Assembly (NCBI RefSeq): GCF_900608595.1
Contig: NZ_UWYY01000015.1
Location: 1 to 64,000 of the forward strand
DNA: 64,000 nt
Direction: 5' to 3'
Source: Promicromonospora panici
GTDB lineage: Bacteria; Actinomycetota; Actinomycetes; Actinomycetales; Cellulomonadaceae
Positions 19,325 through 28,163 of the stretch are shown piece by piece. Each line of letters opens with the position of its first letter. Within the stretch, counting starts at the first letter, position 1. A model generated the notes under the pieces. The model did no database searches and was not told where the DNA came from. It saw only the letters and a list, made by a program, of their open reading frames with translations. The translations under genes and the position numbers were made by a program.

Positions 19325-20305
19325 ATGGCGCTCACGGGACAGGTCAAGGAGGAGCTCGCGCGGGTGAGGGTGGCGAAGACGTCCTGCCGGAAGGCGGAGG
19401 TCTCCGCCACGCTGAGGTTCTCCGGCGGGCTGCACATCATCTCCGGTCGGGTAGTGATCGAGGCCGAGCTCGACACGGAGTCGGCCGCTACCCGTCTGCG
19501 GCATGCCATCCACGACCTGTACGGGCACACGAGCGAGCTCATCGTGGTCCAGGCGGGTGGGCTGCGGAAGACCTCGCGGTTCGTGGTGCGGGTGGTGCGT
19601 GAGGGCGAGTCGCTCGCCCGCCAGACCGGACTCCTCGACGCGCGAGGCCGCCCCGTGCGCGGCCTCGCGCCCGAGGTCGTGTCAGCGGGCGTGCAGGAGG
19701 CGGAGGCCGTGTGGCGCGGCGCGTTCCTGGCGCACGGCTCGCTCACCGAGCCCGGCCGGTCGATGGCCCTCGAGATCACCAGCCCCGGGCCGGAGGCGGC
19801 GCTCGCGCTCGTCGGGGCAGCCCGCCGCCTGGGCGTGGCCGCCAAGTCCCGCGAGGTGCGCGGCATCGACCGCGTGGTGATCCGCGACGGCGACTCGATC
19901 GGGCGGATGCTGGAGCGGATCGGAGCCCCCGAGACGCTCAAGGTCTGGGAGGAGCGGCGGGAGCGCCGCGAGGTGCGCGGCACGGCCAACCGCCTCGCGA
20001 ACTTCGACGACGCGAACCTGCGCCGCTCCGCCCGGGCCGCCGTGGCGGCGGGCGCGCGGGTGCAGCGGGCCTTCGAGATCCTGGGCGACGAGCTGCCGGA
20101 CCACCTGCGCCAGGCCGGTGAGCTGCGCCTCGCGCACAAACAGGCGTCGCTGGAGGAGCTGGGACGGCTGGCCGAGCCGCAGCTGTCCAAGGACGCCGTG
20201 GCGGGCCGGATCCGCCGTCTGCTGTCGACGGCGGACAAGCGCGCCCTCGAGCTGGGTATACCCGACACCGAGGCAGGGCTCCCCGCTGACCTGCTCGATC
20301 TCTGA
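19325..20305 (+). CDS. whiA: sporulation/cell-division regulator WhiA
   Basis: 326-residue protein with a degenerate LAGLIDADG-homing-endonuclease domain (about 1-200; TLRFSGGLHI and RGAFLAHGSLTEP are recognisable) and a C-terminal helix-turn-helix (about 220-310, ending LLSTADKRALELG). In Streptomyces WhiA works with WhiB to switch on sporulation septation genes; in non-sporulating actinobacteria and Bacillus it affects division and chromosome segregation. The catalytic acidic residues of true homing endonucleases are not preserved. The glycolytic genes begin 310 bases downstream. Confidence 0.97.
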   Translation: MALTGQVKEELARVRVAKTSCRKAEVSATLRFSGGLHIISGRVVIEAELDTESAATRLRHAIHDLYGHTSELIVVQAGGLRKTSRFVVRVVREGESLARQTGLLDARGRPVRGLAPEVVSAGVQEAEAVWRGAFLAHGSLTEPGRSMALEITSPGPEAALALVGAARRLGVAAKSREVRGIDRVVIRDGDSIGRMLERIGAPETLKVWEERRERREVRGTANRLANFDDANLRRSARAAVAAGARVQRAFEILGDELPDHLRQAGELRLAHKQASLEELGRLAEPQLSKDAVAGRIRRLLSTADKRALELGIPDTEAGLPADLLDL

Positions 20306-20433
20306 CCCGCGCCCGCTCGGCCTGTGCTGCCCGCCCGCCCACCCTGGGGCCGGGTCGGATCCGGTTTGTGAGAACGAACAGAACCGTGAGTTCCATGCTG
20401 TCCGGCTCGGGTCACGGTTCGGCCGGGTTCGGG

Positions 20434-20441
20434 TATAGGCT
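20434..20441 (+). promoter_or_regulatory. probable gap promoter with a long leader
   Basis: The 310-base gap 20306-20615 holds TATAGGCT, a likely -10 region, giving a leader of about 165 bases before gap. A 46-codon reading frame, GTG at 20465 to TGA at 20605, fills most of the leader and ends ten bases before the gap start. Its third-position GC (about 80 percent) is below that of neighbouring genes, so coding is doubtful. Confidence 0.45.
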
Positions 20442-20615
20442 CGAATTCGTCAGGTGACGACGCCGTGACCATCGCGTTTCCCGTTCGGGTCGTCGCGGGG
20501 TCGCGGCGCCCGGAAATCCCGGCAACGCACTTCGCCGTCGGGCATCGACGGCAGTCGCGAAAGAACCAAGGAAACGTGTGCGCCGGGACGGCCGGCGCCC
20601 CCTGAGGAGGGCATT

Positions 20616-21620
<1,005 letters not shown>

Positions 21621-21644
21621 CCTTCTTCGTCCCAGCGTGAACCA

Positions 21645-21688
21645 CGACGTCCGCGTGCGCATCGGCCTGCCGGCGCACGCGGACGTCG
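21645..21688 (+). terminator. hairpin between gap and pgk
   Basis: CGACGTCCGCGTGCGC (21645-21660) pairs perfectly with 21673-21688 around a 12-base loop. There is no T-run. It may attenuate read-through or stabilise the gap mRNA end. Confidence 0.6.
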
Positions 21689-21734
21689 TCGTGTCACGGA
21701 ACCTCGGCAGCTGGAATCTCACTCTGGAGTGCTC

Positions 21735-22934
21735 ATGAAGACCATCGACTCCCTCGGCGACCTGCGCGGCAAGCGCGTCCTGGTCCGCTCCGACTTCAAC
21801 GTCCCGCTCGACGGGACCACCATCACCGACGACGGCCGCATCCGCGCGGCCCTGCCGACGCTGAAGCGGCTGACCGACGCCGGCGCGCGCGTCGTCGTGA
21901 TGGCACACCTCGGCCGCCCCAAGGGCACGCCGGACCCCCAGTACTCCCTCGCGCCCGTCGCGGCCCGCCTGGGTGAGCTGCTCGGGCAGGACGTGGTGCT
22001 CGCCGAGGACCTCGTCGGCCCGTCGGCGAAGGCGACCGCGGAGGCACTGGCCGACGGCCAGGTCGCCCTCCTGGAGAACGTCCGGTTCGACGCCCGCGAG
22101 ACCGCCAAGGTCGACGCCGAGCGCGCCGAGCTGGCCGGCGAGCTGGCGCAGCTCGCCGACGCGTTCGTCTCGGACGGCTTCGGCGTCGTGCACCGCAAGC
22201 AGGCGTCGGTGTACGACGTCGCGCAGGTGCTGCCCGCCGCGGCCGGTGACCTGGTGCTGGGCGAGGTCGAGTCGCTGTCGAAGGCGACCGGCGACCCCGA
22301 GCGGCCCTACGCCGTCGTGCTCGGCGGGTCCAAGGTGTCGGACAAGCTGGGCGTCATCGCGAACCTGCTGACCAAGGCGGACCGCCTGCTCATCGGCGGC
22401 GGCATGGTCTTCACGTTCCTGGCGGCCAAGGGGCTCTCGGTGGGCAACAGCCTGCTGGAGGAGGACCAGATCGAGACCGTCAAGGGCTACATCGCCACGG
22501 CGGAGGAGAACGGCGTCGAGATCGTGCTGCCCGTCGACATCGTGGCGGCGGACTCGTTCGCCGCGGACGCGCCGCACCAGGTCGTCGGCGCCGACGCGAT
22601 CCCCGACGGCACCCTGGGCCTCGACATCGGCCCGGAGTCGGGCAAGCTGTTCGCCGGCAAGCTCGCCGACGCGAAGACCATCGCGTGGAACGGCCCCATG
22701 GGCGTCTTCGAGTTCGAGGCGTTCGCCGCGGGCACCAAGGCCGTGGCGCAGGGCATCATCGAGGCGACGACGGCGGGCGCGTTCTCCATCGTGGGCGGCG
22801 GCGACTCGGCGGCTGCCGTGCGCGCCCTCGGCTTCGACGAGGCCGGGTTCAGCCACATCTCGACCGGCGGAGGCGCGAGCCTGGAGCTGCTGGAGGGCAA
22901 GGAGCTCCCGGGGCTCACCGTCCTCGCCGACTGA
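21735..22934 (+). CDS. pgk: phosphoglycerate kinase
   Basis: Transfers phosphate from 1,3-bisphosphoglycerate to ADP. The 399-residue protein has RVLVRSDFNVPLDG (about 16-29), the substrate-binding HLGRPKG (about 58-64), and the nucleotide-binding GGGDSAAAVR near 355. The ATG at 21735 follows CTGGAG; an in-frame GTG at 21729 lies within that binding site and is rejected. Second gene of the glycolytic run; tpiA begins about 45 bases downstream. Confidence 0.98.
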   Translation: MKTIDSLGDLRGKRVLVRSDFNVPLDGTTITDDGRIRAALPTLKRLTDAGARVVVMAHLGRPKGTPDPQYSLAPVAARLGELLGQDVVLAEDLVGPSAKATAEALADGQVALLENVRFDARETAKVDAERAELAGELAQLADAFVSDGFGVVHRKQASVYDVAQVLPAAAGDLVLGEVESLSKATGDPERPYAVVLGGSKVSDKLGVIANLLTKADRLLIGGGMVFTFLAAKGLSVGNSLLEEDQIETVKGYIATAEENGVEIVLPVDIVAADSFAADAPHQVVGADAIPDGTLGLDIGPESGKLFAGKLADAKTIAWNGPMGVFEFEAFAAGTKAVAQGIIEATTAGAFSIVGGGDSAAAVRALGFDEAGFSHISTGGGASLELLEGKELPGLTVLAD

Positions 22935-22978
22935 CACCAGCCGTACCTCCACAGAACTCATAACGAAGGAAGAAACAC

Positions 22979-23773
22979 GTGGCTACCACTCGCACGCCGC
23001 TGATGGCGGGCAACTGGAAGATGAACCTGGACCACCAGCAGGCGATCAGCACGGTCCAGAAGCTGTCCTGGTCCCTGAAGGACGCCAAGCACGACTACTC
23101 CGCGGTCGAGGTGGCTGTGCTGCCGCCGTTCACCGACCTGCGGTCGGTGCAGACGCTCGTGGACGGCGACAAGCTGGAGCTCGTCTACGGCGCCCAGGAC
23201 ATCTCCAAGCACGAGTCCGGCGCGTACACCGGCGAGATCTCCGGGTCGATGCTGTCGAAGCTGGGCTGCACCTACGTCGTCATCGGGCACTCGGAGCGCC
23301 GTGAGTACCACGCCGAGTCCGACGACCTCGTGAACGACAAGGTGCGCGCCGCCTTCGCCCACGGCCTGACCCCGATCCTGTGCGTCGGCGAGGGCCTGGA
23401 GGTCCGTAAGGCGGGCAACCAGGTGTCGTACACGCTGGCGCAGGTCGAGGCCGCGCTGGTCGACGTCCCGACCGAGCAGATCGCGCAGATCGTCATCGCC
23501 TACGAGCCCGTCTGGGCCATCGGCACCGGCGAGGTGGCGACCCCGGAGGACGCGCAGGAGGTGTGCGGCGCGATCCGCCGGGTGCTCGGCGAGCTGTGCG
23601 ACCCGAGCGTCGCCGACGGCGTCCGCGTCCTGTACGGCGGCTCGGTGAAGTCGGGCAACGTCGCGCAGATCATGGCGCAGCCGGACGTCGACGGCGCCCT
23701 GGTGGGCGGGGCGAGCCTGGACCCGGAGGAGTTCGCCAGAATCGCCCGCTACCAGTCCCACGTCACCGCCTGA
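22979..23773 (+). CDS. tpiA: triosephosphate isomerase
   Basis: Interconverts dihydroxyacetone phosphate and glyceraldehyde-3-phosphate. The 264-residue TIM barrel has the substrate Lys in AGNWKMN (about 9-15), the catalytic His in VIGHSERR (about 101-108) and the catalytic Glu in AYEPVWAIGTG (about 174-184). GTG start after GAAGGAAGAAACAC. Last gene of the gap-pgk-tpiA run, ended by a long hairpin immediately downstream. Confidence 0.98.
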   Translation: MATTRTPLMAGNWKMNLDHQQAISTVQKLSWSLKDAKHDYSAVEVAVLPPFTDLRSVQTLVDGDKLELVYGAQDISKHESGAYTGEISGSMLSKLGCTYVVIGHSERREYHAESDDLVNDKVRAAFAHGLTPILCVGEGLEVRKAGNQVSYTLAQVEAALVDVPTEQIAQIVIAYEPVWAIGTGEVATPEDAQEVCGAIRRVLGELCDPSVADGVRVLYGGSVKSGNVAQIMAQPDVDGALVGGASLDPEEFARIARYQSHVTA

Positions 23774-23775
23774 TT

Positions 23776-23838
23776 GGTTGTGGGCGTGATCGTTGCGCCT
23801 AGAACGGGCACGTAGCAGCAACGATCACGCCCACAACC
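23776..23838 (+). terminator. 21-bp perfect inverted repeat after tpiA
   Basis: Arms 23776-23796 and 23818-23838 are exact reverse complements (outer GGTTGTGGGC, inner ATCGTTGC) with a 21-base loop, three bases after the tpiA stop. No T-run follows. Probably the terminator of the glycolytic operon. Confidence 0.75.
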
Positions 23839-23908
23839 ACGCCGTGTGAGACCGTCTCGCAACCTGGCTGAGGTACCCTCGCTCGGGCGTGATGTTCCGG
23901 GTGTGACT

Positions 23909-23940
23909 CCTGCTCAGGGCGCTACAAACCCCTGAGCAGG
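23909..23940 (+). terminator. hairpin upstream of secG
   Basis: CCTGCTCAGGG (23909-23919) pairs with CCCTGAGCAGG (23930-23940) around a ten-base loop. It lies just before the secG promoter and may be a second terminator or part of its control region. Confidence 0.5.
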
Positions 23941-23968
23941 GCGTTCGCACTGTGAGGTACGTCTCGCT

Positions 23969-23974
23969 TACTCT
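23969..23974 (+). promoter_or_regulatory. -10 box of secG promoter
   Basis: TACTCT about 57 bases before the secG start, leaving a short leader with its own ribosome-binding site. Confidence 0.4.
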
Positions 23975-24030
23975 TGACCGATCCGCCGCCGGGAGACGCC
24001 CGGCACACCTACAACCGAGGACGTGAACCC

Positions 24031-24273
24031 GTGGACGCGCTCCGCATCATTCTGGAAGTCCTGCTGGTCCTGACCAGCGGCTTTCTCACCATGCTCATCC
24101 TGCTCCACAAGGGCAAGGGTGGCGGACTGTCCGACATGTTCGGTGGCGGTATCTCGATGGGCGCCGGCTCGTCCGGCGTTGCCGAGCGGAACCTCAATCG
24201 CATCACCATTGCCTTCGCCCTCGTGTGGGCCGTGGTGATCGTCCTGCTCGGACTCATCCAGAAGGTCAGCTGA
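24031..24273 (+). CDS. secG: preprotein translocase subunit SecG
   Basis: 80-residue accessory subunit of the SecYEG channel. It has two membrane helices (about 3-20 and 55-75) flanking the conserved cytosolic stretch HKGKGGGLSDMFGGG (about 26-40). The GTG at 24031 gives the standard N-terminus and follows GAGGA; a longer reading frame from 23974 would add charged residues before the first helix and is rejected. It follows the glycolytic genes, as in many actinobacteria. Confidence 0.95.
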   Translation: MDALRIILEVLLVLTSGFLTMLILLHKGKGGGLSDMFGGGISMGAGSSGVAERNLNRITIAFALVWAVVIVLLGLIQKVS

Positions 24274-24327
24274 CCCGGTCGCCAAGCGCCTAGCAGCTGA
24301 CGGCCACACACAGAGGGGACGACAGAC

Positions 24328-24690
24328 GTGGCATCAGGCGGTCATGCGATTCGGGGGAGCCGGGTAGGCGCCGGCCCCCTCGGGGAGACGGAGCGCGGCG
24401 ACACAGCGCCCCGGATCCGAGTTTCTTACTGGTGTGCCAACGGGCACGAGACAGCACCGAGCTTCTCGGTGGGCGAGGACGTCGAGGCCCCAGCGCAGTG
24501 GGACTGTCCGCGCTGCGGCTTCCCGGCGGGGATGGATCCGGTGAATCCGCCGTCTCCGGTGCGGAACGAGCCGTACAAGACGCACCTCGCCTACGTGAAG
24601 GAGCGCCGGTCCGACGAGGACGGCGCCGCTCTCCTGGAGGAGGCGCTGGAAGCACTGCGCATCCGCCGCGGCGGACGCGTAGCACGCTAA
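24328..24690 (+). CDS. rbpA: RNA polymerase-binding protein RbpA
   Basis: 120-residue actinobacterial transcription factor that stabilises open complexes formed by RNA polymerase with the principal sigma factor. The core has Cys pairs in YWCANGH (about 35-40) and CPRCGFPAG (about 59-67), followed by a basic linker and a C-terminal sigma-interacting helix (SDEDGAALLEEALEALR). The N-terminal tail is short and basic. GTG start after GAGGGGACGACAGAC. It is convergent with pgl and separated from it by a bidirectional hairpin. Confidence 0.95.
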   Translation: MASGGHAIRGSRVGAGPLGETERGDTAPRIRVSYWCANGHETAPSFSVGEDVEAPAQWDCPRCGFPAGMDPVNPPSPVRNEPYKTHLAYVKERRSDEDGAALLEEALEALRIRRGGRVAR

Positions 24691-24707
24691 CGTTTTTTGC
24701 AGTGGCG

Positions 24708-24755
24708 ACGTAGAGCGCCTGTCCTGGTCATCTGACCGGGACAGGCGCTCTACGT
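24708..24755. terminator. bidirectional terminator hairpin between rbpA and pgl
   Basis: Arms 24708-24724 and 24739-24755 are perfect reverse complements (ACGTAGAGCGCCTGTCC), and the loop itself holds GGTCA/TGACC. TTTTTT at about 24693-24698 gives the run needed for the minus strand. The stem shares AGAGCGCCTGTCC with the hairpin at 63353-63429. Confidence 0.85.
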
Positions 24756-24765
24756 GCTTCGCGGG

Positions 24766-25572
24766 TCAGTTCCGGGCGCCGGCCGCTTGCGCGTCCAGCA
24801 GCCACAGTGTGCGGGCCTGGCCGACGGCGCCCGCGGCCGGGACCTCCGTCACCGGGCCGTCGGCCAGCGCCGCGGCCACCTGCTCCGCCTTCTCGGCGCC
24901 CGCCGCCACGATCCACACCTCGCGGGCGGACCGGATCGCGTCGAACGTGAACGAGATCCGCTCGGGCGGCGGCTTGGGTGAGCCGTGCACGCCCGTCGTC
25001 GTGCCCTGGGCGGCCAGACCGTCGTGGCCGGGGAACAGGGACGCGACGTGCCCGTCCGGCCCCATACCGAGCAGCAGGACGTCGAAGGCGGGGACCGCGA
25101 CGGTGCCCTCGCTCTGCTTGCTCGCGCCCCGCTCGCCCGCGTGCTCGCGCAGGAGCGCCGCGTAGGCCGTGGCGCCCTCCTCGGGAGTCGTGACGGACGT
25201 CGGCCCCGGCATGGGGTGGACGTTGGCCTCGGGGAGCCCGTGCTCGGCGACGAGGCCGTCGAGCAGGGCCTCCCGCGCCTGCGTCTCGTTCCGGTCGGGG
25301 TCGCCGTCCGGCAGGAACCGCTCGTCGCCCCACCACAGGTGGACACCCGACCAGTCGACGGCCGGCACCAGCGGGCTCGCGGCGACCGCCGCGAGCGTCG
25401 CGATGCCGACCGAACCACCCGTGAGCACCACGTGCACGGGGGAGCGCACCGACTGCACGTCCAGCACACGCGTGAGCAGCCGTGCGGCCGCCGCCTGCGC
25501 GAGCACCTCCTTGTCGGGGTGCACGACGACGAGCCGCACGCCCGGCGTCGTGCCGACTGCCGGGTGAGCCAT
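24766..25572 (-). CDS. pgl: 6-phosphogluconolactonase
   Basis: Hydrolyses 6-phosphogluconolactone in the oxidative pentose phosphate pathway. 268 residues of the NagB/RpiA/DevB type: VVLTGGSVGIATL (about 47-59), WWGDERFLPDGDPDRN (about 79-94) and the signature LLLGMGPDGHVASLFPG (about 165-181) with the catalytic His. Its ATG uses the last base of the opcA stop (TGATG), so it is translationally coupled to opcA. Last gene of the tkt-tal-zwf-opcA-pgl operon. Confidence 0.96.
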   Translation of the reverse strand: MAHPAVGTTPGVRLVVVHPDKEVLAQAAAARLLTRVLDVQSVRSPVHVVLTGGSVGIATLAAVAASPLVPAVDWSGVHLWWGDERFLPDGDPDRNETQAREALLDGLVAEHGLPEANVHPMPGPTSVTTPEEGATAYAALLREHAGERGASKQSEGTVAVPAFDVLLLGMGPDGHVASLFPGHDGLAAQGTTTGVHGSPKPPPERISFTFDAIRSAREVWIVAAGAEKAEQVAAALADGPVTEVPAAGAVGQARTLWLLDAQAAGARN

Positions 25573-26501
25573 CAGGCCGCCGTCCGCGTGGTGATGTTCC
25601 CCAGGCCCCGCATGAGGGTCTCCTCGAAGACCTCGTCGGGGTCGAGCCGGCGCAGCTCCTCGATCAGTGCCTCGTTGAGCGCCCGGATCGGCAGGGCGAT
25701 GCGACGCGCCGGCTTGCCCGGCTGCGTGATCGTCACGGTGCGCCCGTCGGGACGGTCGAGCACGATCGGCCCGCTCCTGCGCTCCAGGGTCACGCGGGTG
25801 ATCGCGTCGTCGCTGTCGGTGCGCACCACCTCGGCCGGGCAGTTCAGCCGGGTGCCGAGCCAGGCCGCGAGCAGGTCGAGCGATGTGTGCCGCTTCTGGC
25901 CCTCGACCGTGACGCCGAGCACCGGCTCGTACGGCGGCTGCTCGACGGCGGCCGCGATGAGCGCCCGCCAGAGCGTGACGCGCGCCCACGCGAGGTCGGT
26001 GTCCCCGGGGGCGTACGTCCCGGCGAGGTTGCCGAGCATCTCCACGGGGTTCTTCGCGATGGTGCTGTCGATGATCCGGCGGGCCGCCATGGCGCCCACC
26101 GGGTCCTGCGACGGCACCGCCGGCGCCTCACGGGGCCACCAGGCCACGATCGGGGCGTCGGGCAGCAGGAGCGGCATCACGAGGGTGTCCGTCCGCTCCA
26201 GGAGCGGACCGAAGGCGCGCAGCACCACCACCTCGGAGGCGCCGGCGTCACCGCCCACGCGGATCTGGGCGTCCAGCCGGGCGTCGGTACCCCGCGCCGC
26301 CGGGGCGACGACGATGACCCGGCACGGGTGCTCGCGGCTCGCGTCGTTGGCGGCCTCGACCGACTCCTCGACGTCACGCTCGTCGGCCAGGACCACGAGC
26401 GTGAGCACGCGGCCCAGGGCCACCGCGCCACCCTCGTCACGCAGGCGTACGAGACGCTTGTTGACCTGGTTGGTCGTGGTATCCGGCATGTCGATGATCA
26501 T
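25572..26501 (-). CDS. opcA: glucose-6-phosphate dehydrogenase assembly protein OpcA
   Basis: 309-residue OpcA-type protein needed for full activity of glucose-6-phosphate dehydrogenase in cyanobacteria and actinobacteria. The N-terminus MIIDMPDTTTNQVNKRLV, the central WWPREAP (about 120) and LPDAPIVAW are typical; no catalytic motif is expected. In actinobacteria opcA routinely follows zwf. Here its ATG overlaps by four bases (ATGA) the stop of a 17-codon reading frame, which in turn is chained to another and to the zwf stop. pgl follows with a one-base overlap. Confidence 0.93.
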   Translation of the reverse strand: MIIDMPDTTTNQVNKRLVRLRDEGGAVALGRVLTLVVLADERDVEESVEAANDASREHPCRVIVVAPAARGTDARLDAQIRVGGDAGASEVVVLRAFGPLLERTDTLVMPLLLPDAPIVAWWPREAPAVPSQDPVGAMAARRIIDSTIAKNPVEMLGNLAGTYAPGDTDLAWARVTLWRALIAAAVEQPPYEPVLGVTVEGQKRHTSLDLLAAWLGTRLNCPAEVVRTDSDDAITRVTLERRSGPIVLDRPDGRTVTITQPGKPARRIALPIRALNEALIEELRRLDPDEVFEETLMRGLGNITTRTAA

Positions 26502-26551
26502 TGCGCCGTACTCGCCTTCTCGATGTGGCGTCGTGTCGTCAACCGCGTCAC
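26498..26551 (-). CDS. tiny coupled reading frame 2 (17 codons) between zwf and opcA
   Basis: GTG at 26551 to TGA at 26500-26498, encoding MTRLTTRRHIEKASTAQ. Its start overlaps the stop of the preceding mini-frame (GTGA) and its stop overlaps the opcA start (ATGA). It is a diverged copy of the preceding unit at an exact 50-base offset, and nine of 17 residues match. Whether it is a real peptide, a translational coupling device or the relic of a tandem duplication cannot be decided from one genome. Confidence 0.4.
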   Translation of the reverse strand: MTRLTTRRHIEKASTAQ

Positions 26552-26601
26552 TGGGCTGTCCCCACCTCTGCGTGGTGGAGCCATGTCGCCAACCGCGTCA
26601 T
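26548..26601 (-). CDS. tiny coupled reading frame 1 (17 codons) between zwf and opcA
   Basis: ATG at 26601, sharing its A with the zwf stop (TGATG), to TGA at 26550-26548. It encodes MTRLATWLHHAEVGTAQ. Together with frame 2 it bridges the gap from zwf to opcA with no untranslated base. Differences between the two copies include synonymous changes (ACA/ACG, GCC/GCG, CAG/CAA) at the conserved TAQ end. Confidence 0.4.
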   Translation of the reverse strand: MTRLATWLHHAEVGTAQ

Positions 26602-28163
26602 CAGGGCCTCCTCCAGGTCCTGCCGTCGCGCTCCATCATGGCGTCGGCCGACGGCGGGCCCCAGGTGCCCGACGCGTAGGGCTCGGGCTTGCCCTTGCGT
26701 GCCCAGTAGGCGGTGATCGGGTCGAGGATCTTCCAGGAGAGCTCGACCTCCTCCCGCGTCGGGAAGAGCGGCGGGTCGCCGAGCAGCACATCGAGGATGA
26801 GCCGCTCGTAGGCCTCGGGGGAGGACTCGGTGAACGAGTGCCCGTACCCGAAGTCCATGGTCACGTCGCGCACCTGCATGGCGGTGCCCGGCACCTTGGC
26901 GCCGAACCGCATGGTGACGCCCTCGTCGGGCTGCACCCGGATGACCAGCGCGTTGTTGCCGAGCTCGGACGTCAGGGACGACTCGAACGGCAGGTGGGGC
27001 GCCTTCTTGAACACCACCGCCACCTCGGTGACGCGGCGGCCCAGGCGCTTGCCGTGCCGCAGGTAGAACGGGACGCCCGCCCAGCGGCGGTTGTCGACGT
27101 CGACCCGGATCGCGGCGAAGGTCTCCGTGGCGGAGTCCTTCGCGATGCCGTCCTCCTCGAGGAAGCCCGGCACCTCGTCGCCGCCCTGCCAGCCGGCCTC
27201 GTACTGTCCGCGGGCGGTGTGCTTGCCGAGGTCGCGCGGCAGGCGCACGGACGAGAGCACCTTGATCTTCTCGGCGCGCAGCTCGGCGGCGTCGAAGTTG
27301 ACGGGCTCCTCCATGGCCACCAGCGCCAGGAGCTGGATCAGGTGGTTCTGGATGACGTCGCGTGCGGCGCCGATCCCGTCGTAGTACCCGGCGCGGCCAC
27401 CGATGCCGATGTCCTCGGCCATGGTGATCTGCACGTGGTCCACGTAGTTCGAGTTCCAGATGGGCTCGAACATGGTGTTCGCGAAGCGCAGCGCCAGCAG
27501 GTTCTGGACAGTCTCCTTGCCGAGGTAGTGGTCGATGCGGAACACCGACTCCGGCTCGAAGACCTTCGACACGACGGCGTCGAGCTCCTTGGCACTGGCC
27601 AGGTCGTGCCCGAACGGCTTCTCGATGACCACCCGCCGCCACGCGTCCACGCCGTCGCCGTTGGCGTCGTTGTCGGGGTGCGACAGCCCGTGCTTCGAGA
27701 GCTGCTCGCACACCACGGGGAACGCCGAGGGCGGGACCGACAGGTAGAACGCATGGTTGCCGCCCGTGCCGCGCTCCTTGTCGAGCGTCTCGACGGTCTC
27801 CCGCAGACGCTCGAACGCGTCGTCGTCGTCGAACGAGCCCTGCACGAACCGGATGCCCTCGGCGAGCTGGCGCCACGTCGCCTCCCGGAAGGGAGTGCGG
27901 GCGTGCTCCTTGACGGCGTCGTGCACGACCTGCGCGAAGTCCTGGTTCTCCCACTCGCGCCGGGCGAAGCCCGTCAGGGCGAAGCCCGGCGGGAGCAGAC
28001 CGCGGTTGGCGAGGTCGTAGACGGCCGGCATGAGCTTCTTGCGCGCCAGGTCACCGGTCACGCCGAAGATCACCAGGCCGCTGGGCCCGGCGATGCGGGG
28101 CAGGCGGAGGTCGAGGGGGTCGCGCAGGGGGTTGACCCCCCGCGCGATCTTCGTCGGCCTCAC
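26601..28163 (-). CDS. zwf: glucose-6-phosphate 1-dehydrogenase
   Basis: Oxidises glucose-6-phosphate to 6-phosphogluconolactone, the main NADPH entry of the pentose phosphate pathway. The 520-residue enzyme has the Rossmann start VIFGVTGDLARKKL (about 32-45), a coenzyme-region EKPFGHD (about 176-182) and the substrate signature RIDHYLGKETVQN (about 205-217) with the catalytic His nearby. GTG start at 28163 overlapping the tal stop by four bases. Downstream it is linked to opcA through two 17-codon frames. Confidence 0.98.
   Translation of the reverse strand: MRPTKIARGVNPLRDPLDLRLPRIAGPSGLVIFGVTGDLARKKLMPAVYDLANRGLLPPGFALTGFARREWENQDFAQVVHDAVKEHARTPFREATWRQLAEGIRFVQGSFDDDDAFERLRETVETLDKERGTGGNHAFYLSVPPSAFPVVCEQLSKHGLSHPDNDANGDGVDAWRRVVIEKPFGHDLASAKELDAVVSKVFEPESVFRIDHYLGKETVQNLLALRFANTMFEPIWNSNYVDHVQITMAEDIGIGGRAGYYDGIGAARDVIQNHLIQLLALVAMEEPVNFDAAELRAEKIKVLSSVRLPRDLGKHTARGQYEAGWQGGDEVPGFLEEDGIAKDSATETFAAIRVDVDNRRWAGVPFYLRHGKRLGRRVTEVAVVFKKAPHLPFESSLTSELGNNALVIRVQPDEGVTMRFGAKVPGTAMQVRDVTMDFGYGHSFTESSPEAYERLILDVLLGDPPLFPTREEVELSWKILDPITAYWARKGKPEPYASGTWGPPSADAMMERDGRTWRRP

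Noticed and set aside
16995..20305. Homing endonuclease or intein suspicion for whiA
   Set aside because: WhiA is a known LAGLIDADG-derived regulator; catalytic acidic residues are not preserved and the gene is in its conserved neighbourhood.
24766..25989. Single 407-residue product covering pgl and part of opcA
   Set aside because: The upstream portion is an out-of-frame reading of opcA; the true pgl start is the ATG at 25572 coupled to the opcA stop.
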